Assembly: GCA_003255065.1 (NCBI GenBank)
Contig: QAOA01003736.1
Coordinates: 138,167-202,166, forward strand
Direction of reading: 5' to 3'
Length of the DNA: 64,000 bases
From: Cercis canadensis
Lineage: Eukaryota > Streptophyta > Magnoliopsida > Fabales > Fabaceae
Position numbers and translations under genes: made by a program. Under the pieces are notes generated by a model. That model was not told where the DNA came from. It made no database searches and worked only from the letters and a program-made list of their open reading frames with translations. Below are positions 26,058 through 37,785 of the stretch, piece after piece (positions within the stretch are counted from its first letter, which is position 1; the number at the start of each line of letters is the position of its first letter).

Positions 26058-26560
26058 AGATGAGATCAGAAGGAGAATAGGTAGAGCGAAGAGCAAGGAC
26101 AGCGTATATGATCAGGTATTATTCGAGTTTTGTTTCAAGAAATTGAAAACGAGTAGTTGCTTTCTGGGTAACCCACTATTACTGGGTATTCTCTCTTTGT
26201 ATTGGGAGGGGAGAAAAGCTATAACAAAAGGAAACAAGCAAAACATGCAGCCACCAACTGAAAAAACTAGTGTCATGTCTCTGTGTACTCTCTTGGAGAT
26301 GGGGTTTATCATAGCTAGCTAGAGCATAAGCGTAACTGTGTATTTTGGGGAATATATATATAATAGTTATCTAATTATCTTTAATGCGTGTGCTAACTCA
26401 CAAGTTAACTCATAAATAGAGCAACGTATAGACTCGGGCAATTTTGGTCTCTATAGGTGGAAGGGGGAAGGAATGGAGGTGTTGTTCTAGCTAGGTACCC
26501 TTTTTTATGTCCGCTTCTCTATGTGGGATGCGGGTGTTAATATATAGTTAGGTAGTTAGG

Positions 26561-26801
26561 TATAGCTGTAAAAGAGCAGCAGGACTTTACATGAATGTAG
26601 GGAATGGGAGAACTACAACTTTGAAACATAAAAATGTCTAGATAGATAGGACAGAGGAAGAGAGAGAGAGAGAGAGAGAGNTATAGCTGTAAAAGAGCAG
26701 CAGGACTTTACATGAATGTAGGGAATGGGAGAACTACAACTTTGGAACATAAAAATGTCTAGATAGATAGGACAGAGGAAGAGAGAGAGAGAGAGAGAGA
26801 G
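26561..26801. repeat. 120-base direct duplication around a single N (assembly join)
   Basis: 26561-26680 and 26682-26801 are nearly identical, each ending in a GA run, and are separated by one N at 26681. This is best explained by two contigs ending in the same GA repeat and joined without merging the overlap. Confidence 0.85.
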
Positions 26802-28440
26802 TGGGGTCTCTGCTACAAGCTTTTTTTTTTTTTGCACAAACACCCCTCTGGTCCTCTGCTAGAAACTAAAACAAGGCTTGAAACGTTGAAAACTTAAGCA
26901 GACGTAACTGAGCAATTATATATATATTGCCAATGGAAAGAGAGAAAAGGGGAAACGCCAAAACAAGCAATGATACGTCAACTAACAAAATGGTGAGTCA
27001 AGGGGAAAATGTCAAGCATTAATCATATAATTCGAGAAAATAATATTAATTGTAAAGTTGTTCTTATAAATTTTGATTATATTTTAGGGAAAAAAAATTC
27101 AAATATCCAATGGATTCAATGACTTCAAAGTGGTAAATATTTTATGGTATTGAATAGTTATCTTTATAGTCAAAGCTGCCTTAACCGACAAAACTTTAAA
27201 TATAATCCAAATGACCACACTTGATAACATTTTGATCAGTGCAAAATATGGAAAGAGTACAACAAACAAGTGAAAACGATGTATACTCAAATTTCCAACA
27301 TATAATGTCCATGTTTTATCAAAAACATTAATTGATGTTGATAGGTATGCAAAATGAAAAAAAAAAAAAATGAAGGAGTGAATTTAAAAAAAGTTCATAA
27401 TATTTAAAAAGTTGAGAAGATAGACAATATTTATAAGGAAAAATGTAAAAATTGATGCCCAAAAGAGGAATGCTAGATGAAGTTATTTTGGATTTTTTCT
27501 TCACAAAAATATCACGTGTACTATCATTTCAATAAACCAATCTATATTGTGATGGAAGATTCGAAAAACTAACAAAAATTTAAAAATATTAAACATGACA
27601 CTTTTATAAGAAGAAGATTCAAATTAATTGTCCAAAATAATTGTTGCTAGCATTTCTTCTGCTAGAAATAGATTAATGTGATTGGGGTTGTAATACTTGT
27701 TATTGTCTAACGACTTGAATAGTGATACTTTTTTCTAATTATAATAATTAGAGTATTTGATGTCATGAATTTTATTTTTTTATATACCCTTTTTAATTTT
27801 TTTTAACATATTGTGTCTTACATTTAAAAAAAAGTTAACTATTTCATATAAAAAAAAAAAGGTTAGCTATTTATATTTTTGATAAATTTAGTCAAAATTT
27901 ATTTTGTAGAATATGAATATAAAATACAAATTATCGAAATTCTTTTTACTAGTAATATATAATCAATGTTTTGAAACGTGAACCGAAAACTATTATCTTA
28001 CCAAAAGCACTAAAGTTAAATGACATTAGAACAAAAATAATATGTATGAAAATTTCCCCTAAAAAAAAATACAAATGTGTGAAAATTTAAAAAGAAAGAA
28101 AGAAGGATAGAGGAACTATTTTATTTTAGCAAAGAAAAGGAAAAAAAGTTAAGGAACTAGGAGAATTAGTACGTGGCAGGGATATAAGAGCTAATGTTAA
28201 TGTCAGTCCCTATCGACCTGAATGACATCAAAAATCTTGGCCCAAGATCCGCATAGCCACAGGACCTGCAACGTGTCTTATTTGATAGATACATTAATTG
28301 TCCATACAGAGACATCTCCCACACTCGTGTCCTTGACGTAGTGGTTTCTTCGGAAAAATCTGTTACATCAAAGTTGTCTCATTGCGTAGTGTTGTGAACG
28401 CGCTGAAGGGAGAGTAAAAGATGTGAACCCAGTATTCCCA
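26802..28440. other. intergenic region between the two AITR genes
   Basis: AT-rich spacer of about 1.6 kb with poly-A and poly-T runs. No gene and no convincing element were found. Confidence 0.5.
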
Positions 28441-28463
28441 CGAGTTCTACTAATAAAACTTGA

Positions 28464-28717
28464 CCACGTGTGTCTATTCTCGAACCTGCCCAAAGGCCTC
28501 TCCACTTCCCCGAACAGTATCCGTCTATGGTAGGCGAAGCCTACGTGTACTTTAGCTTTCGGCAGTGCTAGACACGATATTGAATATGATTGGCTCCATA
28601 GTGGGACCAATCTCTACGTTCTCAATAGCAACGGGTACATCACTTTAGTAGTGGCCCTACTCAAAACTAGCCAATCGAATCCAATCGCTGTTTGGGCTTT
28701 TCACTGGACACGTGTCC
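28464..28717 (+). promoter_or_regulatory. promoter of AITR copy B: ABRE motifs
   Basis: CCACGTGTGT at 28464-28473 lies about 390 bases before the ATG. The 12-base perfect palindrome GGACACGTGTCC lies at 28706-28717. A GTGGGACCAATC block near 28605 matches the same block before copy A. Motif order and spacing follow copy A, indicating a duplicated promoter. Confidence 0.6.
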
Positions 28718-28855
28718 TTTTCTGACGGTGCTGCCTCTATAATCGCCCCGGTCGTGTGGCCACCGCCCCGAGTGAAGAGAATAATAGATGCAAAGAGAAA
28801 ATCTTGATCTCGTGGTGCTGTAGGTGATGACGACTACTAGCTAGCCCGGAGAGAT

Positions 28856-29746
28856 ATGGACAACGGAGAAAGATGGCGTACGTTTACATGCGCTGGTGGT
28901 GCGCAGGATAAGACGATAATCAATAAGATAATGCTAAGATTCCGACCGATCGCGCCGAAACCGACGGCCGGAGGACCTCTTTCATGTGGATCGGCATTTG
29001 ATAAGAAGAACGACGTCGTTTCTAGACGGATAACAAAGAGAAAGTACGTTAGGGTTCGGAGGAATAGGAATGGGTGTACTGAAGGCAAGGAAATAACTAC
29101 TGTAGCTAGTGAAGGAATGAAAGACAGGTCGGCGGTGACACTGCAACTTTTACCGGAGAATTTTACGGAACAAAACCACCACTCATCAAACGGTGGATCT
29201 TGGTGGGGTAGGTTGGATCAGACGGCTGAAGCAAAGCAAGATCAGGAAGATGGTAATTATTTTATTCGGTTAAACTTGATGAGTGACACGGGCTTAGTTG
29301 AACCTCGATCATTCGATGATCCGTCAGTGGTGATTCCTCCGAGGATGAGGGTTTCGGAAACGTGGGTGACGGTGGAGCACGTGAAGGAGACATGCATGGA
29401 TGTACGAGGGTTAGGTTGTACGGACTTGGAGAGGGTAATGAATCTGGATGGGGACACGTGTCCTGGGTTCATATCGGACGGTTTAAACAGGGTGATGTGG
29501 GTGAATGGAGCATTCAGGAGGATGGTGATGGAAGGGCACTCACCGGAGACACAAATGGAGGTATGGCTGGTGATGAAAGAGGAGGATAAACTGCCGTACA
29601 CGGCTTTCACGTGTCAAGCAAAGCTGCAGTACACATGGGGGAAAGAGAAGTGCTTACAGCGAGTGCCTTGTGATGCGTGGAGAATGGACGGTGGAAGATT
29701 TGCATGGAGGCTGGACGTTAAAGCTGCCCTTAGATTGGGACGCTGA
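28856..29746 (+). CDS. AITR-family (DUF7950) protein, copy B (tandem paralogue)
   Basis: Intronless, 296 aa, same strand and about 2.8 kb downstream of copy A. It keeps the N-terminal AQDKTIINKIMLRFRPIAPKP block, the basic RKYVRVRRN stretch, ETWVTVEHV, ETCMDVRGLGCTD, GDTCPGFISDG and the CVA-type Cys and Trp residues of the C-terminal half. The middle is acidic and differs from copy A. The last residues are AALRLGR instead of AALSLGL, so the LxLxL pattern is lost by one change at the very end. It is otherwise expected to be a nuclear ABA-response repressor like copy A. Arabidopsis also has two such genes side by side at the equivalent place (At5g40790/At5g40800, recalled). Confidence 0.82.
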   Translation: MDNGERWRTFTCAGGAQDKTIINKIMLRFRPIAPKPTAGGPLSCGSAFDKKNDVVSRRITKRKYVRVRRNRNGCTEGKEITTVASEGMKDRSAVTLQLLPENFTEQNHHSSNGGSWWGRLDQTAEAKQDQEDGNYFIRLNLMSDTGLVEPRSFDDPSVVIPPRMRVSETWVTVEHVKETCMDVRGLGCTDLERVMNLDGDTCPGFISDGLNRVMWVNGAFRRMVMEGHSPETQMEVWLVMKEEDKLPYTAFTCQAKLQYTWGKEKCLQRVPCDAWRMDGGRFAWRLDVKAALRLGR

Positions 29747-31270
29747 GGAAAGTGCCCCAAGTCGAAGGCTAAACAAAGATAATGCGGTTTGAGATTTCAG
29801 GTATTGCACGCAAACTTAAATGTAGATATATGGTTAGGCAGGTGAGCACGACATAGAGATGGGATTTAAGATTAATTAGAAGAACAGAGATGGTGTTCTA
29901 CGCTATTAAAAACAGTAAATTAATTATAATTAATGTTAATGCATATAAAAAGGTGTTAATCTAATCCACAAATTAAGCAGCCAGATTTGGTTCATTGCAA
30001 TTCCTTAGCAAGGTTCCATTATGTGATAACAATACAACATCTCCCACCAACACTCACATTGGCACCCTCACCCGCGCCCTACATGCACCTACACATGTAG
30101 AGTCATGGACACAGGTAAAGCGAAGAAAGAAATTAATAAGTTCTATAACATTTTGGTACCAAGTCGTAATCTGTTATATGACAGATAGGGTCGGAGGGAA
30201 GTTCGCATTGGGTAAGCAATGCGGCTTGTTTGAGAAATATTTATTGCACAGTAATACTCTTTCTAGTCACTTATACTAGTTGAGTTGGAAAAATTTTGAG
30301 TTGCAGAAAAAAAAAATATTAAATTTAAATTGTGCTAATTATAATAATCCAAAATAGAAAAAGAGAATAAAACAAATAATTAATGTACTCTAGTAAAATG
30401 TGTATATCTATAGAATCTTATTTCTTAATAATAGACAAGGTTATTTTCTAAAGACCAGTTTACTTTTTGGGAGTGCTATTCTATACCTGTTGATGTGACA
30501 TAAGTCACATTTGGATTTTTTTAACATTTTTTAATTTTACATTGTAATTATTTTAATATAGTTAACATAATTTAAATTTTATAAATTCACTTAATTTTTT
30601 TAATATAACACCCCTTTACTGTTTATAGACAAGAAAATATATTTCTTATTAAAGTAGTGATATTTTAACGATATATTTTACACTATTTTTTGAACTGCAC
30701 AATTATATAGTTTAAATTTAATAAATATTCTGTACTAATTCACTTGAATTTTTTTTTGTCAAATTATAATTGTACACCTAAGTGTAAAAGTAGTGTAATT
30801 AAATAGTGTAAAAATATAATTATTTTTCTTCTTATTATTTATAGTTGCTAACTACTAGGAATCTTCAAGACTATAGGAGAGACGTGTAGCACAAGGATAA
30901 TTAAAAAAATGGAATTATAGTGTATATATATATATATATATGTAAGAATAAGAAGAATGTAGCCACTGTGAAGATCTATGGCTTAATAATACTTGAATTT
31001 TGTTGATACCCAATAGAGAATAAAAATGAAAACTTGGCTTTGAGGGTTATTTTAATATTTCAATCAAGTGAACCAAGTGGAAAAAGAATAAGACAACAAT
31101 GTATAGTGCTACCATTGGGTCCTCAACCAGGAAAAAGAAACAGCCTTTGCATTTCATTAACATTGGCATTGATCTTAAAAGGGTCGGAAGATTTCGCAGA
31201 TAATCATAAGATTTGTTATATCTAATAGATATATGAACTGAAAGTTAATAATGCATAGTGTATGATGAGG
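29747..31270. other. intergenic region downstream of AITR copy B
   Basis: AT-rich, with an (AT)n microsatellite at about 30921-30941. Short open frames have no recognisable family. Confidence 0.5.
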
Positions 31271-31961
31271 CAAAATCAACAATAAGAAACAAAAGATTTA
31301 ATTAAGTAGAAGACAGAAGGCTTGCAGGACATAAACGATCGAACATAGATAATCAAAAACTTGGAATTCAAATATATATATATATATTCATGATATACCT
31401 ATTAAACTCATTCTCAATTCTTGCTGGAATAGGAAAGGTAGCAAGTACTAAGTACTGCTAATTAAGACTTGGTACCAATACCATTGTCATTGTCATATTT
31501 TACATATGCATGTTGACAAATCATTTGCTTACAACTGCTTAGTAACGTGTCTTCTGTGTGAAGAGAAGCACATGTTTATGCTTCCTAGTTCCTAGGTTAN
31601 CAAAATCAACAATAAGAAACAAAAGATTTAATTAAGTAGAAGACAGAAGGCTTGCAGGACATAAACGATCGAACATAGATAATCAAAAACTTGGAATTCA
31701 AATATATATATATATATATTCATGACCAAAAAAAAGTATATAGATGTATATACGATATACCTATTAAACTCATTCTCAATTCTTGCTGGAATAGGAAAGG
31801 TAGTAAGTACTAAGTACTGCTAATTAAGACTTGGTACCAATACCATTGTCATTGTCATATTTTACATATGCATGTTGACAAATCATTTGCTTACAACTGC
31901 TTAATAACGTGTCTTCTGTGTGAAGAGAAGCACATGTTTATGCTTCCTAGTTCCTAGGTTA
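31271..31961. repeat. direct duplication around a single N (assembly join)
   Basis: 31271-31599 (329 bases) is repeated at 31601-31961 (361 bases) with a single N at 31600. The copies differ by an insertion next to the (AT)n tract and a few substitutions (for example GTAGCAAG versus GTAGTAAG). This pattern suggests two haplotypes or contig ends left unmerged. Confidence 0.85.
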
Positions 31962-32159
31962 TAATTCTCCCCATGACGTGGAATTTGAAAAGGGCCACGA
32001 GCCTTTTGCTTCCACTACTTGGGCATTGGCTGATATAAGCTTTTCTTCTCTTTTTGGCTGATAGCCTATAAGGTTTTTGTTTAAGGTATTTCCTCCCTGC
32101 AAATGGTAGATAACAATGCTTAGATGGATAAGATCAGGACATTAGTAGTAAGAAAGTAT

Positions 32160-32475
32160 GAGTAAAATATATTTTTAGGGCTGAACGATATAGGTAAGTT
32201 AATTTAGTCATTAAAATTTTTTTTTAGTATTATTTTAATTTTTGGAACATAATTTTATCTATCAAAATAATTTTTTGTCAATTTCTACTTACTAAGTTTG
32301 TTATATTGGCGTTTAACATGTCACATGAAAAGTTTTGTCAAAATTCAATAAGGAAAATTAGATAGAAGACAATTTTGATAGACAAAGTTATCTTTCAAAG
32401 ACTAAAATGATACTAAAAATCTTTTAATTAAACTAACTGTGACAGTATCTTTTAGGACAAAAAATGATTTTACTC
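32160..32475. repeat. foldback element with long terminal inverted repeats
   Basis: Left arm starts GAGTAAAATATATTTTTAGG. The right arm, read in reverse complement, starts GAGTAAAATCATTTTTTGTC. Similarity between the arms continues for about 100 bases (shared blocks TTTTTAGTAT, ATTTTAAT, TATCTATCAAAAT-like). It is non-coding and a MITE candidate. Confidence 0.65.
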
Positions 32476-32954
32476 AAATAATATCTACACCAGAAAATGA
32501 AGTATCTAAGCAACTTAGTAGCCTATAACCATCAAAAGTGATCCTAGATTTCAAAAGACATAGGACTTCAAATGACTTTAACGTCATGCAATGTAATTTT
32601 AATATATGAAAGGTGGTCCTGGATTTTAAAAGACATATATTCTTCTTATGATAGAGAGTCGATTAGAGTAATGTCATATAATATCTATAATTTTTTTATT
32701 TTTTATAATTTAACATTTTAAGAGGTAAATAGGTCAAATTTGTACTTGGCTCAATTTAAATTTAAATGATTCACTTAATTATTTTTTCTTTTAAATTTTG
32801 TTAGGGTCATTTTTTTTAAAAAAAAAAAATTGTGTATAATTATAAATATAAAGTTGTGTAAGTAATATTATTCAATTATGCACTCAAACTCAATAAAAGT
32901 TTGGAATGATCACTTATGCTCGAGTTCTCATGCAATCGAATTTGAGATAGTTAC

Positions 32955-33190
32955 TAATCTGTTATGATATGGGAAGTCCCACATCGGTTCCGCAAGTAAT
33001 TGTGGGATGGTACTTAAGTAGTGAATGCACCATCTCCTAATGAACTAATCTTTTGGGGTGAGTTCTACCTTCGCAGCTTGAGTTCCTAACATAATTCAAA
33101 TAAGGTGTTTGTTAAATTATACCCCTTATTAGAGGGGGTGTAGCCCTATTTACCCTTTTTATTATGGGGATTTTGGTGGGACTCAGACCA
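32955..33190. repeat. probable LTR or repeat remnant with AGTCCCACATCGG motif
   Basis: The motif AAGTCCCACATCGGTT followed by TGTGGGATGG is a frequent beginning of dispersed plant repeats and LTRs. Ends and duplication could not be fixed here, so this is only a suggestion. Confidence 0.3.
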
Positions 33191-33836
33191 AATTTGTGTA
33201 TATATGTTGTTTGTTTGTATCTCATTCTTTAATAAAACTTATTTTAGATTATTCTAACTTAAAAATTAAATTAATCTTCAAATTGTTTTATGTCTAATAT
33301 AAACCTTGTAATATATATTAAGATTTACAAATCCCATAACTTTTGATATGATTTATAAATCATTTATTTTTAAATCAATTTATTTGTAATTATAAAATAT
33401 TCCAAACACACTATTTAATTTAAATTTTTTATATTGCTTTTCTTCTATTTTATTCATCTCTGAGTTACAAATCCTATTTAAATTTGTGTTTCATGCTTTC
33501 AGCTTCTTGTTAATATTTTTTGGTTCATGTTAACAAGGTTGTTCTTCGCAAGGGGAAGTTGCAAGGCCCAAGAGAAAGATCCAGACGTGTACGTAAGAAC
33601 TAATCTTCAATTCGAAGTGTACATATTATTATAGTAAGCAAGTATTTCACCAATGCTATGTATCTCAAATGAGCTACCGAACAAAAGCAGGTACTAGAGG
33701 CACATCTACCAAAGAAGTTTGCTGATGAGAATCTGTAAATTGGGTTCGGTTCATGATTGGCAGCTGCAATTTTTAATTGCAGGTCCTTATCCCAAATTTC
33801 TAATTGTAATCTATAAGAAACTTTAAAAGAGTTAAA

Positions 33837-34027
33837 TGTAATATATTATGTTTTCTTATTTTATACAGTATACATGGTTAGCTATATATACAGCATTATA
33901 CCGCACTAATAGTCACATTCCAGCTCAGCCAATCTAATAAACACTTAACAAACTAACCAACTGTACTAACAAATTAACTAGCCTTACCTAACTAACTAAC
34001 CATTCAAGTTATAAATAAATCTATACA
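33837..34027 (-). repeat. 3' LTR of the copia element (outer end incomplete)
   Basis: Begins at the polypurine-tract side with TGTATAGATTTA, as does the 5' LTR, and matches it until about 33840. The last ~40 bases expected of the LTR are not recognisable. Confidence 0.85.
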
Positions 34028-34044
34028 TCCCCCTCAAGTTGGAG

Positions 34045-35755
34045 CGTGGGAGTGATGAAAATCAACCAAGTCCAACTTGGACACAATAGAGTGGAACTGA
34101 GGACCAGCAATGTTTTTAGTAAACACATATGCAAGCTGCGTCTTGGTGAAGATATGTTGAGGAAGAACAAAACCAGCTTTATATTTGTCACGTACTAGGT
34201 GAAAATCAATTTCCAGGTACTTAGTGCGCTTATGAAAGACCAGATTAACAAATATGCAAGGCTACTAAATTATCACACCATAGTGGAATGGGCAAAGGAA
34301 CACTCATTCAAAAGTCTTGTAAGATGTAACTGATCCATTGCAATTCACAAATAATAGTAGCAAGGTTGTGATATTCTGCTTCTGTTGAGGATTTGCTCAC
34401 GGTGGATTGTTTCTTGGTTTTCCAATAAATTAATGAAGAACCCAAGAATACACAATAGCCAGTGATGGAACGACGAGTGTCTTTGCATGTTGCCCAGTCT
34501 GCATCACAGTAGGTTGTAAGAGAAAAATTAGTGGCAGATGGAAAGAATAAACCTCTGGAATGGGTTCATTTTAAGTATTTGAGAACATGAATGACTCCAT
34601 TCCAATGAGCCTGAGTAGGAGAGTTTAGGTATTGGCTAAGCTGTTGAACAACATGAGTAATATCAAGTCGGGTGAGATTGAGATAGAGCAATCTGCCAAC
34701 AAGCCTGCAATATTTCTTGGGTTCATACAATGGAGTACTAGCAGAAGAAAAATGTTGCCCCTTGGGCAATGGTGTAGCAGCAGGTTTGGCTCCAAGAAGA
34801 CTAGCATCTTGCAAAATGTCTAACACATACTTTTTTTGGTTAACATAAGTACCATGGGTCCCACGTGCAATCTCAAGGCCCAGAAAATACTTAGCATACC
34901 CCATATCTTTGATAGTAAAGGAATCATGAAGAAACCGTTTCACCTGTTGAATTTCATGTTCATGGGTTCCAGTGACAAGGACATCATCAACATATACTAA
35001 CAGAGCCAAGAAAGAACCTGATGTGGTCATGGTAAACAAGCAATGATCATGAGTACTCTGTGTAAAACCATAAGCTTGAAGTTTAGCACAAAACTTAAGA
35101 TTCCACTGGCGAGAAGCCTGCTTTAAACCATACAGAGATCTTTTCAACAAATAAACTTCATTTTTCTTTGCTTTGGTATAACCTTGAGGAGGCTACATAA
35201 ACACTTATTCATTAAGATAACCATGTATGAATGCATTATTAATATCTAATGGATATAAAGCCTAATTTTGGGCAGTAACAATGGCCAAAAAAATCCACAT
35301 TGTAACAAGCTTGGCTATAGAAGAGAAACTGTCCTTATAGTGAACTCCTTCAATCTGATGGTAGCCTTTGGCAACCAATCTTGCTTTGTACTGATCAGTG
35401 GTACCATTTGGCAAATATCTCACCTTATAAACTCATTTCGACCTAATGGCCTTCTTGCCAGGAGGCAGAGGAACTAATTCCCATGTGTGATTCGATTCTA
35501 AAGCCTGCAGCTCTTTGTTCATAGCCTCAATCCATTTTTCATTTTTGCTTGCATGATAGTATGAATGAGGTTCAGGGACAAATGACACATTTGTAAGAAA
35601 AGACATGTAAGTGTTAGTGAAACAAGGGGATTGATGGTAGGGAAATGTTGGTGGTGTATAAGCTAAAGAGCCTGGTGATGTAGCTGCATGCGGAGTTGGA
35701 ATAGCAGTAGGTAAATCTGAAGGAACAATCACATTAGAGACAAAGTCATGCATCC
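34045..35755 (-). pseudogene. copia reverse transcriptase and RNase H region, inactivated
   Basis: The frame 35150-34566 carries SLYGLKQASRQW, the catalytic YVDDVLVTG box and the conserved KYFLGLEIAR and RLVGRLLYLNLTR segments. RNase H follows near 34500-34330 (TRRSITGYCVFLG and SSTEAEYHNLA). Upstream, the LDINNAF motif lies near 35250 but is followed by TAA (35205-35207) and TAG (35193-35195) in frame. The frame 35753-35433 is the linker before reverse transcriptase (ALESNHTWELVPLPPGKKAI). The coding region is therefore dead. Confidence 0.9.
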
Positions 35756-35857
35756 ATACGGGTTTGAATTTCTATCTAGTGTTATGTCTTAAAGTATGAA
35801 ATGGGATAACATAAGGTAAAGAAATATAAGGTTGGTCATGTAGATGATGGATGGAAC

Positions 35858-37785
35858 TCAAGGGTGAGACAGGATCTGAAATAATTCATGTTGGACATAT
35901 TCAATAACAGTAGGAATATTAGTAGTAACCGGATGAATAGTTTGGGTCAAATGAGTAGTTGGCAAATGAGTAGAATCAAGGAATGGAATGGGTAAAGATA
36001 CTTCACTGCTATCATGAGTGACATTTGCAAAAGGAAATATATTTTCATGAAAAACATCCCGAGAAGTATAAAGCTGATGAGAATCTAAATTATAAACCCT
36101 ATAGGCCTTTTGACCTATGACAAATCCTACAAAGACACATCTATATGTCTTTACTTCAAATTTATCCTTGTGAGGCCTAGTGTTAGTTGTATAGCACAAG
36201 CAACCAAAACACCTAAGTAGACTATAATATGGGCTTTTGTGATGTAACATTTCATAACGGGTTTTCCAATCCAGAAGACTAGTAGGTAACCAGTTTATGA
36301 TATAAGCTGCCATTAAAAGAGAATGACCCCAAAATTTGATAGGCATATGTGCATGAAACATTAGAGCTCTAACGATTTGTAAGATATGTTTATGCTTCCT
36401 TTTAACAATCTCATTATGTTGAAGAGTATAAACATAGCTCTTGTGATGCATAATGCCTAATTGAGACAAAAAAAAAAATTGAAATTCATTGCTGGTAAAT
36501 TTAGAACCATTCTTTGTCATAATGCATTAAACTTGTTTTTGAAATTGATTTTTCACCATTTGAAAGAAAAATTTTAGTGTCTGTAATGTTTGATGTTTAT
36601 GTGTGAGTAGAAAAACCAAGCAACTCTGCTACAATCGTCTACCACAGTAAGCATGTAGTGTGCCCCTATAATAGAAGCTCTATTGTATGGTCTCCATAAA
36701 TCTATATGCAGAAGATCAAAAGGAAAATCTAACCTAGTATTGCTAAGGGAAAATGATAGTCTATGTTGTTTAGATTTGTGACAAATATCACAGGGAGAAA
36801 GCAGTGTGGTATCAATACCATTTAAANATTTGAAAGAAAAATTTCAGTGTCTGTAATGTTTGATGTTTATGTGTGAGTAGAAAAACCAAGCAACTCTGCT
36901 ACAATCGTTTACCACAGTAAGCATGTAGTGTGCCCCTATAATAGAAGCTCTATTGTATGGTCTCCATAAATCTATATGCAGAAGATCAAAAGGAAAATCT
37001 AACCTAGTATTGCTAAGGGAAAATGATAGTCTATGTTGTTTAGATTTGTGACAAATATCACAGGGAGAAAGCAGTGTGGTATCAATACCATTTAAAAAAG
37101 AAATATGTTGTAATGCTTTTAATGAGGCATGACCAAGTTTGTTATGCCACAAAAATTCAGAATTTTTATTCGAATCATCAGTAACAATACAAGGAAGATT
37201 GATAGAGTTACAAACAGAATCAAATGAAGATTTTACTAAATCAATCTGATTATTACAAGGAATAAAAGAGGCAATATCATGGAATGATGATTTGTCTAAA
37301 ATGTATAGATTCTCAACCACTTTACCAACTGCTAGAACAACTTCAGTCTAAGGATCCTGCAGAATGCATTTGTCAGAAAGAAAGACAAATTTAATTTAAG
37401 CAATTTTGAAAAGTTTTCTTACTGAAAGAAGGTTAAATTTGAAACTAAGGACGTAAAGTGCATTAGTCAAGGTTAGTGTGGGGCTAAGATGCATATCACC
37501 TACTTGATGAACAAGTTTAACAAATCCATCAGGTAAAAAAATTGGAGTAATTTGTGTTGTTAGTTTTGGGTGATAAAGTAATTTGGGGTTAGTGCACATG
37601 TGGTTTGATGCTCCTGTGTCCATTATCCAAGTTCCAGGATTCATATTATCAACTGAATGTAAAGCAAAATGAAGAGCAATATTTGAAATGTTACCTGCAA
37701 AATCCTTAATGTATGCAAAGTTAACATAATTGCCTTCAAAAGTAGCCTGTGCCTTCATAATTTTTGACAGCTCCTGCTGAATCAT
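35858..37785 (-). pseudogene. copia protease and integrase region, interrupted
   Basis: Protease: TWIMDTGASNHMC (active Asp in DTGA) near 37620. Pre-integrase zinc finger: WHNKLGHASLKAL and CDICHKSKQ near 37150-37070. Integrase core begins DLLHIDLWRPY near 36990-36960 and continues in the frame 36520-35858 with NGSKFTSNEF, GFVIGQKAYRVY and SRDVFHENIFPF. Stops, shifts and the false duplication around 36827 break the frame. Confidence 0.88.
36558..37096. repeat. 269-base direct duplication around a single N (assembly join)
   Basis: 36558-36826 is repeated at 36828-37096 with only a few substitutions, separated by one N at 36827. It lies inside the integrase frame and is best read as an unmerged contig overlap. 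Confidence 0.85.

Noticed and set aside
33540-33740. Coding-like stretch (RKGKLQGPRERSRR, later PKKFADENL)
   Set aside because: Too short and without a family I recognise. It may be an old gene fragment but cannot be supported.
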